NCBI RefSeq assembly: GCF_000179595.2
Contig: NZ_JH556651.1
Coordinates: 182,510-246,509, forward strand
Direction: 5' to 3'
DNA: 64,000 nt
Origin: Acetivibrio cellulolyticus CD2
GTDB lineage: Bacteria > Bacillota > Clostridia > Acetivibrionales > Acetivibrionaceae
Of the stretch, positions 17,960-26,332 are shown piece after piece. The notes beneath the pieces were generated by a model. The model did no database searches. It was not told the origin of the DNA and saw only the letters and a program-made list of their open reading frames with translations. The number at the start of each line of letters is the position of its first letter. The first letter of the stretch is position 1. The position numbers and the translations under genes are program-made.

Positions 17960-18015
17960 GTTTATGAGGATTTAAATAAATTAGTGTAGATAAGTTCATG
18001 GTATAAGCTTCGCCT

Positions 18016-18121
18016 CAAGTTCAAAATTCCATGCTTAGGGATAATGAAAAAATAACATCCTATTCTCATAATATGAAAATACATTAAATCAAATTTTTTC
18101 ATTATCCAAAGTTGGAACTTA
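18016..18121. repeat. MITE-like imperfect inverted repeat
   Basis: A perfect 15-bp stem, GGATAATGAAAAAAT (18039-18053) with ATTTTTTCATTATCC (18093-18107), is flanked by AAGTTC / GAACTT arms (18017-18022, 18115-18120). The 105-bp unit has no coding capacity and fills most of the 525-base gap before the RNase H gene. A small non-autonomous element or a structured leader are both possible. Confidence 0.4.
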
Positions 18122-18331
18122 TATTTTAGTCATACCTTATATTTGCATCGGATATCTGATGGAAGAAGCATAAGGTCTAAAAAGAAACAAGAATTCAGTG
18201 AAGCAGTAAGCAGGCGGGATGTAAAAAATATTTGAAAGTAAAGCTGTTTAGAAACTGAAAACAAACAGATATTATGAAAATGTACATGGATAGATAGGGT
18301 GCTTTTTGATGTTAGAGAAGGAGTGTTTATA

Positions 18332-19126
18332 ATGTTAATAAAACAGTTGCAACTAAAGATAGTAGACGGAAAAGGAAGTTTATACAGTTTAATAATTTGG
18401 GATGAAAAAAATCGAGTAGATTTGTTTTTTGATATAGAAACTAAAGTGCTAAATATCATGGGTAATAATGATTTACAACAATTTCTTTTATCCAATGAAT
18501 ATCAATTGAGAAAACTATTGCATAATAAGCGTGCGGATAGTTATTATGTAGGGTTTCAGCTTAAATTTTCTATGCTTGATGGAAAAGATATAGCTGCCTT
18601 TAATAATAGAGACAACATTGTTGTTAAAGACCATGGCAGCATTAGCGTTATAATTAAGGAAGAGAAAAAGGAGCTTATCGAGGTCTATACAGATGCAAGC
18701 TATGATGAAAAACTTCAAAAAGGTGCCTACAGCATATTAAAAAAGGACTTAGATGGGAATTATGAAGAGCACCAACTTAGCAGTGAATATAAGGATTCTG
18801 CTTCTATAGAACTTCAAGCTGTTATTAAAGCTTTAGAGTTGTATTGTGGTGATTTGAGAATTGTGACCGATTCACAGTATGTTCGCAAAGGAATTAGTGA
18901 ATGGATGGTGCACTGGAAATTAAACGATTGGTGTACTGCAAATGGGACTAAGGCAAAGAATATTGATATGTGGTTGAGACTTGAACAGCTTTGTGAGGAT
19001 AGGTATGTTGAGTTTGGTTATGTAAAGGCTCATAATGATCATTTTGAAAACGAGTATTGTGATTTGTTGGCTCGTAAAAAACGAGAATCTATGAATTGTG
19101 AACAATTAAAAAACTTTGTTTTCTAG
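18332..19126 (+). CDS. RNase H-like domain protein, 264 aa
   Basis: ATG 18332 follows AAGGAG. The first 110 residues are an unrecognised beta-rich domain. From about residue 122 a ribonuclease H type I fold is clear: EVYTDASYDE with the first catalytic Asp, IELQAVIKALELY with the Glu, RIVTDSQYV with the second Asp, and YVKAHNDHFENEYCDLLARK with the His/Asp region. It degrades RNA in RNA-DNA hybrids in the cytoplasm. The gene is monocistronic. Confidence 0.8.
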   Translation: MLIKQLQLKIVDGKGSLYSLIIWDEKNRVDLFFDIETKVLNIMGNNDLQQFLLSNEYQLRKLLHNKRADSYYVGFQLKFSMLDGKDIAAFNNRDNIVVKDHGSISVIIKEEKKELIEVYTDASYDEKLQKGAYSILKKDLDGNYEEHQLSSEYKDSASIELQAVIKALELYCGDLRIVTDSQYVRKGISEWMVHWKLNDWCTANGTKAKNIDMWLRLEQLCEDRYVEFGYVKAHNDHFENEYCDLLARKKRESMNCEQLKNFVF

Positions 19127-19182
19127 CCCTACGAAAAAAGAATTAATCTACATAGTTGATTTAGTATAGCGGAGTCTTTATA

Positions 19183-19335
19183 TTAATTCTCTGAATCAAA
19201 GATAAGAGAATAGTTTCCGTTATGATTTTCAAAAATTTCCTCAATTTGCTCGTTAATTAACTTGTCAACTTGTCCATCATAATAAATACGTGCACTTACT
19301 TCACAATTTGAGCTCAACGTTCTTGGAAAGGGCAT
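19183..19335 (-). other. Possible 50-codon ORF or gene remnant
   Basis: The minus strand encodes MPFPRTLSSN ... NYSLIFDSEN before TAA 19183-19185. The frame stays open upstream for over ten more codons, so it looks like the 3' end of a lost gene. No ribosome site precedes the ATG and no family is recognised. It occupies most of the gap between the RNase H and hydF genes. Confidence 0.25.
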
Positions 19336-19416
19336 TAGTTCAAAACCTTTACAGAAATGCCTTATGCACTTAAAAAACTATTCTTTTAAATTATTTATAA
19401 GGAGGTTATTAAATAA

Positions 19417-20637
19417 ATGAATGAAACTCCAAGAGGCAATAGATTGCATATAGCACTTTTCGGCAGGAGAAATGTAGGAAAATCAAGTTTAATTAATGCT
19501 TTGACTCATCAAAAGGTTGCCGTAGTTTCAGAGATAGCAGGAACAACTACAGATCCTGTATATAAAAGCATGGAAGTTTTGCCTCTAGGTCCTGTTGTAT
19601 TTATTGATACACCTGGTATTGATGATGAGGGGATGTTAGGAAATCTTAGAGTGGAAAAAACTAAAGAGGTTTTAAGAAAAACAGATATCGGTATTATAGT
19701 AACAACAGGAATGAAACAGTGGGGCGATTTAGAGGAGGAGCTTTCAAAAAAATTTATTGAAAGAAAAATACCTTTTATTGTTGCTGTTAACAAATGTGAC
19801 AACTTAAATGACTTTGAACTGATTAGTACATTAAAAGAAAGAGTAAAGGTACCTGTAATAAAAATCTCAGCTTATACAGGTAATGGAGTTGAAGCTTTAT
19901 TTAAGGAACTTACAGGGCTTAATAGAGAGGATGACAATAAGTTACATCTTATTGATGGACTTGTAAAAGAGCAGGATTTAGTTGTGTTGGTTACACCTAT
20001 TGATAAAGAAGCACCTAAGGGAAGATTTATACTTCCGCAGCAGCAGGTTTTGAGAGATATTTTGGATAATGGTGCTATGGCATTGGTAACTCAGGAATTT
20101 GAATTGGAACATGCGTTAAAGAAGCTAGGAAGATTACCGGATTTAGTTATTACCGATTCTCAGGTTTTTGACAAGTTAAGTGCAATAGTGCCTGAAAGTG
20201 TTCCACTTACGTCTTTTTCAATTGTATATGCAAATGAGAAGGGTAACCTTAGTTTGTTTATAAAAGCCTTGAAAGTAATTGAGAGTCTTAGGGATGAGGA
20301 TGATATTCTTATGGTGGAAGGCTGTACACATCACAGAAAAGATGATGATATTGGTACTGTAAAAATACCGAATCTTCTAATGAAAAAAACCGGTAAAAAG
20401 ATGAATTTCCATCATATTTCGGGAGGTTTTTTTAAAGAAGATGTTTCAAAATATAAAATGATTGTCCATTGTGGTGCGTGTATGCTCAACAGTAGAGAAA
20501 TGGAGTATAGACAAATTTTTTCGATAAAATCTGGTGTACCAATGATAAATTATGGAATGATTCTCGCATATCTGCATGGAATTTTAGATAGGGCAGTTAA
20601 ACCGTTTGAAAGGGTCTTATTAGAAACAAAATATTAA
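19417..20637 (+). CDS. hydF: [FeFe]-hydrogenase maturation GTPase HydF
   Basis: The GTPase domain has G1 GRRNVGKS (16-23), a switch region with AGTTTDP and G3 DTPGIDD. The C-terminal 4Fe-4S ligands CTH (303-305) and HCxxC (351-355) are spaced by 45 residues, as in HydF. HydF is the scaffold on which the 2Fe subcluster is completed and delivered to hydrogenase. At 406 residues it is complete. TAAGGAGG precedes ATG 19417, and hydG follows 30 bases later. Confidence 0.95.
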   Translation: MNETPRGNRLHIALFGRRNVGKSSLINALTHQKVAVVSEIAGTTTDPVYKSMEVLPLGPVVFIDTPGIDDEGMLGNLRVEKTKEVLRKTDIGIIVTTGMKQWGDLEEELSKKFIERKIPFIVAVNKCDNLNDFELISTLKERVKVPVIKISAYTGNGVEALFKELTGLNREDDNKLHLIDGLVKEQDLVVLVTPIDKEAPKGRFILPQQQVLRDILDNGAMALVTQEFELEHALKKLGRLPDLVITDSQVFDKLSAIVPESVPLTSFSIVYANEKGNLSLFIKALKVIESLRDEDDILMVEGCTHHRKDDDIGTVKIPNLLMKKTGKKMNFHHISGGFFKEDVSKYKMIVHCGACMLNSREMEYRQIFSIKSGVPMINYGMILAYLHGILDRAVKPFERVLLETKY

Positions 20638-20667
20638 ATTATAATTTTAGTCTGGGAGGTTTTTAAA

Positions 20668-22116
20668 ATGAGTTTTTTAGATAAGTATGCTGAGGAATTT
20701 AAGAAATATGATTCAGTGGAAAATGATTTTATTGATGATGATAAAATTTGGGGACAGCTTGAAAAGTGGTCAAAACCATCTAAAAGTGATGTTAGAAGAG
20801 TGTTGGATAAAGCTGCAAATAAGATAAGGCTAGAACCTGAAGAAATGGCTGTTCTTATACAGAATCAAGATAGTGAGACTATAAATGAGATGTATGCACT
20901 TGCCAATAAATTAAAAAGAGAAATTTACGGAGATAGAATTGTTTTCTTTGCACCTTTGTACATAAGTAATAAGTGTGTTAATAAGTGTAAATATTGTGGA
21001 TTTAGAAGTGAAAATAACGAAATAGAGAGAAGAACACTTACTATGGATGAAATATCCGAAGAGGTAAGTATTATGATTGGAGAAGGTCAAAAAAGGACTG
21101 TTCTCGTATATGGTGAATCACCGGAAACTAACATAGATTTTATGTGTGATAGCATTAAGCAGGTCTATAAAACTAAAAATGGAAACGGAGAGATAAGAAG
21201 AGCAAACATTAATTGTGCACCTTTGTCAAGAGAAGAACTTGTAAAACTAAAAGAGGTTGGAATAGGCACTTACCAAGTGTTTCAAGAGACTTATCATCAC
21301 AAGACATATAGGGAAATGCATCCGGAGGGAACCATCAAAGGTAATTACAGATGGAGGTTATATGCACAAGACAGAGCTTTAGATGTAGGGCTTGATGATG
21401 TTGCTATTGGTGCTTTGTTTGGTCTTTATGACTGGAGATTTGAATTGATGGGGCTTTTATATCATACTATCCACATGGAAGAAAAATATAACGGAGTTGG
21501 TCCGCATACCATTTCTTTCCCAAGAATTGAGCCTGCAATTGGAACTCCTTATGTATCTAACTTGAAATATGCAGTAAGTGACGAGGAATTTAAGAAACTT
21601 GTTGCAATATTGAGGTTATCAGTGCCTTATACGGGAATGATACTTACCGCCCGTGAAAAACCGGAAGTAAGAAGAGAAGTTATTCCTCTAGGGGTGTCTC
21701 AGATTGATGCGGGAAGCCGTATTGGAGTTGGTGGCTACAGAAAATCTGAAGCAAATATGTTGCCTGATAAGGAACAATTCCAATTAGGAGATACTCGTTC
21801 GTTAGATGATGTGATTAAGGAAACTTGTGGTATGGACAGTTTACCGTCTTTTTGTACTGCATGTTATAGGGCAGGAAGGACAGGAGAACATTTTATGGAG
21901 GTTGCAAAAAACAGTTTTGTACATAATTTTTGTATGCCTAATGCAATTCTCACAATGAAGGAATATCTGCTTGATTTTGCCTCTGAGGATACAAGAGAAG
22001 CAGGAGAAAAAGCTATAAGTAAATATCTGGGTATGATGAAAGAGGATAGAGTAAAACAGTATGTTGTTGAAGCTATTGGACGTTTGGAGAAGGGTGAAAG
22101 GGATATAAGGCTTTAA
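20668..22116 (+). CDS. hydG: [FeFe]-hydrogenase maturase HydG (tyrosine lyase)
   Basis: A 482-residue radical SAM enzyme with CxxxCxxC (Cys103, 107, 110) and the HydG-specific C-terminal CX2CX22C (Cys396, 399, 422) that binds the second cluster. It splits tyrosine to make CO and cyanide on an iron centre, producing the Fe(CO)2CN synthon. GGGAGG precedes ATG 20668. It forms an operon with hydF and is followed by structured RNA copy 2. Confidence 0.96.
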   Translation: MSFLDKYAEEFKKYDSVENDFIDDDKIWGQLEKWSKPSKSDVRRVLDKAANKIRLEPEEMAVLIQNQDSETINEMYALANKLKREIYGDRIVFFAPLYISNKCVNKCKYCGFRSENNEIERRTLTMDEISEEVSIMIGEGQKRTVLVYGESPETNIDFMCDSIKQVYKTKNGNGEIRRANINCAPLSREELVKLKEVGIGTYQVFQETYHHKTYREMHPEGTIKGNYRWRLYAQDRALDVGLDDVAIGALFGLYDWRFELMGLLYHTIHMEEKYNGVGPHTISFPRIEPAIGTPYVSNLKYAVSDEEFKKLVAILRLSVPYTGMILTAREKPEVRREVIPLGVSQIDAGSRIGVGGYRKSEANMLPDKEQFQLGDTRSLDDVIKETCGMDSLPSFCTACYRAGRTGEHFMEVAKNSFVHNFCMPNAILTMKEYLLDFASEDTREAGEKAISKYLGMMKEDRVKQYVVEAIGRLEKGERDIRL

Positions 22117-22146
22117 AAAATATTATAAATTTTTTGACAAATCAAG

Positions 22147-22190
22147 CCACAAAGGTTGCTGTATGAAACAGCTCTTTTTGTGGTTTTTAT
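22147..22190 (+). ncRNA. Two-stem structured RNA ending in a T tract (copy 2)
   Basis: Outer stem CCACAAA / TTTGTGG (22147-22153, 22177-22183) and inner stem GCTGT / ACAGC, followed by TTTTTAT. Compared with copy 1 at 11133, G-C to A-T changes occur on both sides of each stem while the bulge residues (AAGG, TGC, GAAC, GCTCT) are kept. It terminates hydFG at least. Confidence 0.55.
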
Positions 22191-22297
22191 CTCAGATTTG
22201 GTTGTAAATGATATTAAAAGTGCACTAGAGTTACTTGCTTATCCTAATAGATTAAAAGCTACATTAAGATTTTAGAAAAAAATTATTGTATAGATTA

Positions 22298-22345
22298 TTG
22301 ACATATGCCCATAATAATACTATAATGATAATGAGCATATGCCCA
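22298..22345 (+). promoter_or_regulatory. Shared-operator promoter of the DUF5320 gene
   Basis: TTGACA (22298-22303), 17-base spacer starting TATGCCC, TATAAT (22321-22326): a perfect consensus promoter. TGAGCATATGCCCA (22332-22345) is a near-perfect palindrome just downstream of the -10. The strong core promoter plus operator argues for repression. Confidence 0.8.
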
Positions 22346-22374
22346 ATAATAAAATCAATAAGGAGTGATTTATA

Positions 22375-22683
22375 ATGCCAAGAGGAGACGGAACGGGCCC
22401 AATGGGTATGGGGTCAATGACAGGAAGAGGTGCAGGTTATTGTTCAGGTAAAGTGACACCTGGCTTTGCTAATTGTTTAGGTGGATTTGGACGCGGTTTA
22501 GGTGCTGGTAGGGGATATAGAAGAATGTTTTATGCAACTGGAGTTCCAGGTGTTTTAAGAAATCCTGTAAATAACGGGCAGATATATGACGAAAAAGCAG
22601 TATTGGAAAATCAGGAAGAAAATCTTGAAGCACAGCTTAAACTTGTAAAAGAAAGATTAAAAAATTTTAAAGAACAAAAGTAA
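22375..22683 (+). CDS. DUF5320 family protein, 102 aa
   Basis: The glycine/methionine-rich start MPRGDGTGPMGMGSMTGR and GYCSG, then a Gly-rich stretch and a C-terminal coiled coil (about residues 75-100, LENQEENLEAQLKLV) are diagnostic of DUF5320. Such proteins accompany NifX/ORP, DUF134 and Mrp genes in anaerobes; the function is unknown. AAGGAG precedes ATG 22375. It is transcribed from its own shared-operator promoter and ends at the terminator at 22708. Confidence 0.9.
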   Translation: MPRGDGTGPMGMGSMTGRGAGYCSGKVTPGFANCLGGFGRGLGAGRGYRRMFYATGVPGVLRNPVNNGQIYDEKAVLENQEENLEAQLKLVKERLKNFKEQK

Positions 22684-22707
22684 TTTGTTGCTTTAAAATT
22701 TAGGTTG

Positions 22708-22738
22708 CAGGTTCTCCAGATATAGAGAACCTGTTTTC
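22708..22738 (+). terminator. Rho-independent terminator
   Basis: CAGGTTCTC pairs with GAGAACCTG across an 8-base loop and is followed by TTTTCT. It makes the DUF5320 gene monocistronic. Confidence 0.8.
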
Positions 22739-22844
22739 TATGTTCCTGTGGGTACAAAGCAGCAGTGTTAGTGAGTTTTTTTGTGGTTAAGTGATAATAA
22801 AATATCAGAAAGAACTATATTATAGGCCTTTTTGAACATACTTA

Positions 22845-22901
22845 TTGACATGTGTTTAAAAAAGTAATATGATTTTGATTATGGTTAATGGGCATAAGCC
22901 C
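22845..22901 (+). promoter_or_regulatory. Shared-operator promoter of the MinD-pair operon
   Basis: TTGACA (22845-22850), 17-base spacer, TATGAT (22868-22873), then GGGCATAAGCCC (22890-22901), a near palindrome 17 bases below the -10. The spacer-side half-site is degenerate (TGTGTTT). It is 147 bases before the first ATPase gene. Confidence 0.7.
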
Positions 22902-23047
22902 TAATTTTGATTACACCTATTAAAATCAGATTTATATGCTGTAGGCTAATAATAAAATTGAAATCATTGAAATTGCTTAAATGCAAGCTGTTTTGAGGTT
23001 TTGTTCAAAAAGAGAGGATTTAATATATATTTATAAGGAGGCTTGAG

Positions 23048-23878
23048 ATGAAGATAGCTGTTTTAAGTGGAAAAGGAGGAACGGGTAAAACTACTGTTTC
23101 TGGAAGTTTGGCGGTATCAGTGCCGAATAGTCAGTATATAGATTGTGATGTTGAAGAACCTAATGGGGCTATTTTTTTAAAACCCGTTTTTGAAGTTAGT
23201 TACCCAGTAAATGTACTTGTACCTGAGGTTGATATATCAAAATGTAATGAATGTGGTAATTGTGCGAGAGCCTGTCAGTTTAATGCAATTGCTGTAGTGA
23301 AAGGTAAAGTTTTGATATTCCCTCAAATTTGTCATCACTGTGGAGCGTGTGTTTTGACATGTCCTAATGATGCAATTAATGAAGTAGAAAGAACTATTGG
23401 AGTTATTGAAGGAAATGAAAAAGAGTCTTTTCTTCAAGGAAAGCTTAACGTAAGTGAGCCTATAAGTATTCCTATTTTGAGGGATTTGAAAAAGCGAATT
23501 CAAAAGGATAAGAATGTAATAATAGATTGTCCTCCTGGGGCATCGTGTACAGTTGTGCAGTCAATAGAGGATTGTGATTACTGTGTTCTTGTTACAGAGC
23601 CTACGCCTTTTGGACTTCATGACTTGAACATAGCAGTGCAGCTGGTTCGCAAAATGAAAATACCTTTTGGTATAGTCCTAAATAAAGCGTCTGATGATAG
23701 TAAGATTATACATGAATTTTGTGAGAAAGAGGGTATTGATTTGTTATTGGAAATACCTTTTTCACAAGATATAGCAGAAAAGTATTCAAGAGGGATTTTA
23801 CCTGCTTCTGACAGTGAACTTTGGACAGATAAATTTAAAACACTCTATGAAAAGATAGAAAGGGGTGCTAAGAAATGA
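23048..23878 (+). CDS. Ferredoxin-MinD-type ATPase, first of a pair (276 aa)
   Basis: A deviant Walker A motif GKGGTGKT (8-15) of the MinD/ParA/Mrp class is interrupted by an inserted 2[4Fe-4S] ferredoxin (Cys66, 69, 72, 76 and Cys95, 98, 101, 105). IDCPPG is the Walker B/switch region. Paired genes like this encode the two ATPases of the Desulfovibrio ORP complex and occur beside NifX-like proteins. It probably couples ATP to Fe-S or metal-cluster handling. It overlaps the next gene by 4 bases. Confidence 0.9.
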   Translation: MKIAVLSGKGGTGKTTVSGSLAVSVPNSQYIDCDVEEPNGAIFLKPVFEVSYPVNVLVPEVDISKCNECGNCARACQFNAIAVVKGKVLIFPQICHHCGACVLTCPNDAINEVERTIGVIEGNEKESFLQGKLNVSEPISIPILRDLKKRIQKDKNVIIDCPPGASCTVVQSIEDCDYCVLVTEPTPFGLHDLNIAVQLVRKMKIPFGIVLNKASDDSKIIHEFCEKEGIDLLLEIPFSQDIAEKYSRGILPASDSELWTDKFKTLYEKIERGAKK

Positions 23879-24747
23879 AACATATAGTTTTTATAAGTGG
23901 AAAAGGCGGAACAGGGAAAAGCACCCTTGTATCATCCTTAAGTATTATTGTACAAAATAAAATGATTGCCGATTGTGATGTTGATGCACCGAATATGCAT
24001 ATTTTATTAAAGGGAGAAGTTCAAGAAAAGATGGACTATTTTGGGGCTAAAGAAGCAGTGATTGACCCTGATTTGTGTATAAAATGTGGTATATGCAAAG
24101 ATACCTGCAGATTTGATTCAATAAATGATGAATTTAAAATGATACCTATGAAATGCGAAGGATGTGGAGCCTGTGTTCTGGCCTGTCCTCAAAAAGCAAT
24201 ACATCTGGAAGAAGTTAAAACAGGTGAATTATATATATCAAAAACCTCAAGAGGAACTTTTTCACACGCCTTATTGGATATAGGGGCTGAAGGTTCAGGC
24301 AAACTCGTTACTGAGGTAAGAAAGAATATACGTAATGTTCAAAAGGACGAAGATTGGGTTTTGATTGATGGTTCTCCAGGAATAGGTTGTGTAGTTATTG
24401 CATCTATAACAGGAGCAGATGCAGTAGTTGCGGTAAGTGAGCCTACAAAATCGGGCCAAAGTGATTTGGAAAGAGTTTTAGGTGTTGCAAAGCATTTTGG
24501 AATACCAGCTTTTGTTTGTATAAATAAATATGATTTAAACAGTGAAGTGACTTCTGAAATTGAAGCTTATTGCGAAAAAGAGGGCGTACCTGTTATTGGC
24601 AAAATACCTTTTGATCCTTCGATAGTGAAAGCTCTAAGAAATTTTAAAACACCTATTGAGGATGGCAATGAAAATGTAAGTAATGAGATTGAAAATATAT
24701 GGAAAAGGATTACTGATGAAATTAAAAAAATTGAGAATGCAAATTAG
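23875..24747 (+). CDS. Ferredoxin-MinD-type ATPase, second of a pair (290 aa)
   Basis: Same architecture as its upstream partner: GKGGTGKS (9-16), an inserted ferredoxin (Cys68, 71, 74, 78; Cys94, 97, 100, 104) and IDGSPGIGC as the switch. ATGA overlap with the first ATPase indicates translational coupling and probably a heterodimer. A degraded third homologue lies at 51457-51768. Compared with the first, the insertion has longer loops, so the two are not recent duplicates. Confidence 0.9.
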   Translation: MKHIVFISGKGGTGKSTLVSSLSIIVQNKMIADCDVDAPNMHILLKGEVQEKMDYFGAKEAVIDPDLCIKCGICKDTCRFDSINDEFKMIPMKCEGCGACVLACPQKAIHLEEVKTGELYISKTSRGTFSHALLDIGAEGSGKLVTEVRKNIRNVQKDEDWVLIDGSPGIGCVVIASITGADAVVAVSEPTKSGQSDLERVLGVAKHFGIPAFVCINKYDLNSEVTSEIEAYCEKEGVPVIGKIPFDPSIVKALRNFKTPIEDGNENVSNEIENIWKRITDEIKKIENAN

Positions 24748-24841
24748 TATAAATTTTTAAGTTGATTTTGTTGATTTTGAAAATATCTGTCAATTTGTAG
24801 TAAACTTAATATAATTATTCATACAAAAGGAGACAAAGAAA

Positions 24842-25657
24842 ATGGAAAGTTCCGGACAAGGGAAAAAAAATCCCGAAGATTTAATATGTGAAACTCACGA
24901 ACTTAATAATATAAAGAAAACAGTTGCAGTTTTAAGCGGTAAAGGTGGTGTTGGGAAATCCTTGGTAACTTCTTTACTTGCAGTTGTTATGAGAAGAAAA
25001 GGATATAATATGGGTGTTTTAGATGCGGATATTACCGGCCCTTCAATTCCTAAAGTATTTGGAGGGGATAATTACAAAGCAGAAAATAGTGAGTTTGGTT
25101 TATATCCTGCTAGAACGCATAATGATATCAAAATTATGTCTATCAATCTTCTTTTAGAAAAAAATGATGCACCTGTTATATGGAGAGGACCTTTAATTTC
25201 CGGTACAGTTAAGCAATTTTGGACGGATGTTATTTGGGGAAATTTAGATCTTTTGCTTTTTGATATGCCTCCAGGAACTGGGGATGTTCCGTTGACGGTA
25301 TTTCAATCTGTTTCTTTAGATGGAATTATTATTGTGACTTCACCTCAGGATTTGGTTTCTCTTATAGTCAAAAAAGCATATAATATGGCTAAAGGTATGA
25401 ATATACCAATTATTGGTATTATTGAAAACTTGAGTTATGCCGTTTGTCCGGGTTGTGGGAAGAAAATAAATATGTTTGGAGAGAGCAAGGCTGAAAAAGT
25501 TGCTCAAGAGATGGGAATTCCGTTTTTGGGAAGGTTGCCGGTAGATCCTGAACTCGCAGAACTATGTGACAAAGGAGAAATTGAAAAGTTTAATAAGAAT
25601 TATGTTGATGGATGTATAGAAATGATTGAAAGTAAGTTGAATTTGAGTAAAGAATAA
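24842..25657 (+). CDS. Mrp/NBP35-family Fe-S carrier ATPase, 271 aa
   Basis: GKGGVGKS (33-40), ADITGPSIPK, and the Mrp hallmark DMPPGTGDVPLTVFQS are intact, and CPGCG near residue 202 supplies the CxxC that holds a bridging 4Fe-4S cluster in the dimer. Mrp proteins deliver Fe-S clusters, and DVU2109 of the ORP complex is of this type. AAAGGAGA precedes ATG 24842. A second copy at 50122 is about as long but carries an amber codon at the point where this one reads SPQDLV. Confidence 0.93.
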   Translation: MESSGQGKKNPEDLICETHELNNIKKTVAVLSGKGGVGKSLVTSLLAVVMRRKGYNMGVLDADITGPSIPKVFGGDNYKAENSEFGLYPARTHNDIKIMSINLLLEKNDAPVIWRGPLISGTVKQFWTDVIWGNLDLLLFDMPPGTGDVPLTVFQSVSLDGIIIVTSPQDLVSLIVKKAYNMAKGMNIPIIGIIENLSYAVCPGCGKKINMFGESKAEKVAQEMGIPFLGRLPVDPELAELCDKGEIEKFNKNYVDGCIEMIESKLNLSKE

Positions 25658-25689
25658 TAAGGTTATATCAAAAAGTTTGGTGATTCTTC

Positions 25690-25731
25690 AAAAATAACTG
25701 GTGCGTTGTAACAAAATGACCAGTTATTTTT
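25690..25731 (+). terminator. Rho-independent terminator
   Basis: AAAATAACTGGT pairs with ACCAGTTATTTT around a 16-base loop, with T following. It lies after the Mrp gene. Confidence 0.75.
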
Positions 25732-25769
25732 GAAATTACCTAAATTAAAATTTTTGGGGGTAATGTTTA

Positions 25770-26261
25770 ATGGATAAGAAACAGGCAAGTTTAAGGTCAT
25801 GTCTTCAACCGGCAACTAAAGTTCTTGTATCTTGTAGGGGACTTGATGGAGAAAATAATGTGTTGGCAGTTGCTTATTGCTGTAATTGCAGTTATGATCC
25901 GCCTATGGTTATGGTGGGTATTGTTCCGTCAAGGTATTCTTATAAAATGATTAAAGAGTCAGGGTGTTTTGTTGTAAATTTAGTGGATAAAGAATACAAG
26001 GAAACGTTTGACTATTTGGGAAGTGTTAGCAAACGTGATGAAGACAAGCTTTCAAAGATGAAAGTTAATTTAAGTGATGGAGTAAAGGTTAATGCTCCAA
26101 TTATAAAAGATTGTCCTGTCAATATTGAGTGTACGATTGTAGATTCTATAGTAACAGGTTCACATGAAATGTTTGTTGGAAAAGTTGAGTATGTTCATGC
26201 GAATTCAGAGTTAGTTGATAGCGAAGGGAAGATAAATTTTTCGGAGATAAGTTTTCTGTAA
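25770..26261 (+). CDS. Flavin reductase-like protein, 163 aa
   Basis: The FMN-binding split-barrel fold is recognisable from VAYCCNCSYDPPMVMVGIVPSRYSYKMI-type sequence (residues 32-60) and NLVDKEY, followed by LSDGVKVNAPIIKDC. Members bind FMN and reduce flavin or iron complexes with NAD(P)H. GGGGG precedes ATG 25770. Being among Fe-S genes it may supply electrons for cluster assembly; this is inference. Confidence 0.85.
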   Translation: MDKKQASLRSCLQPATKVLVSCRGLDGENNVLAVAYCCNCSYDPPMVMVGIVPSRYSYKMIKESGCFVVNLVDKEYKETFDYLGSVSKRDEDKLSKMKVNLSDGVKVNAPIIKDCPVNIECTIVDSIVTGSHEMFVGKVEYVHANSELVDSEGKINFSEISFL

Positions 26262-26268
26262 GGTTATT

Positions 26269-26299
26269 AAAAAAGACTTTGTAATTGCAAAGTCTTTTT
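26269..26299 (+). terminator. Rho-independent terminator
   Basis: AAAAAGACTTTG pairs with CAAAGTCTTTTT around a short loop. It follows the flavin reductase gene directly. Confidence 0.8.
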
Positions 26300-26332
26300 A
26301 AAAGCACATAATAAAAAGCTAGGAGTAATGTG

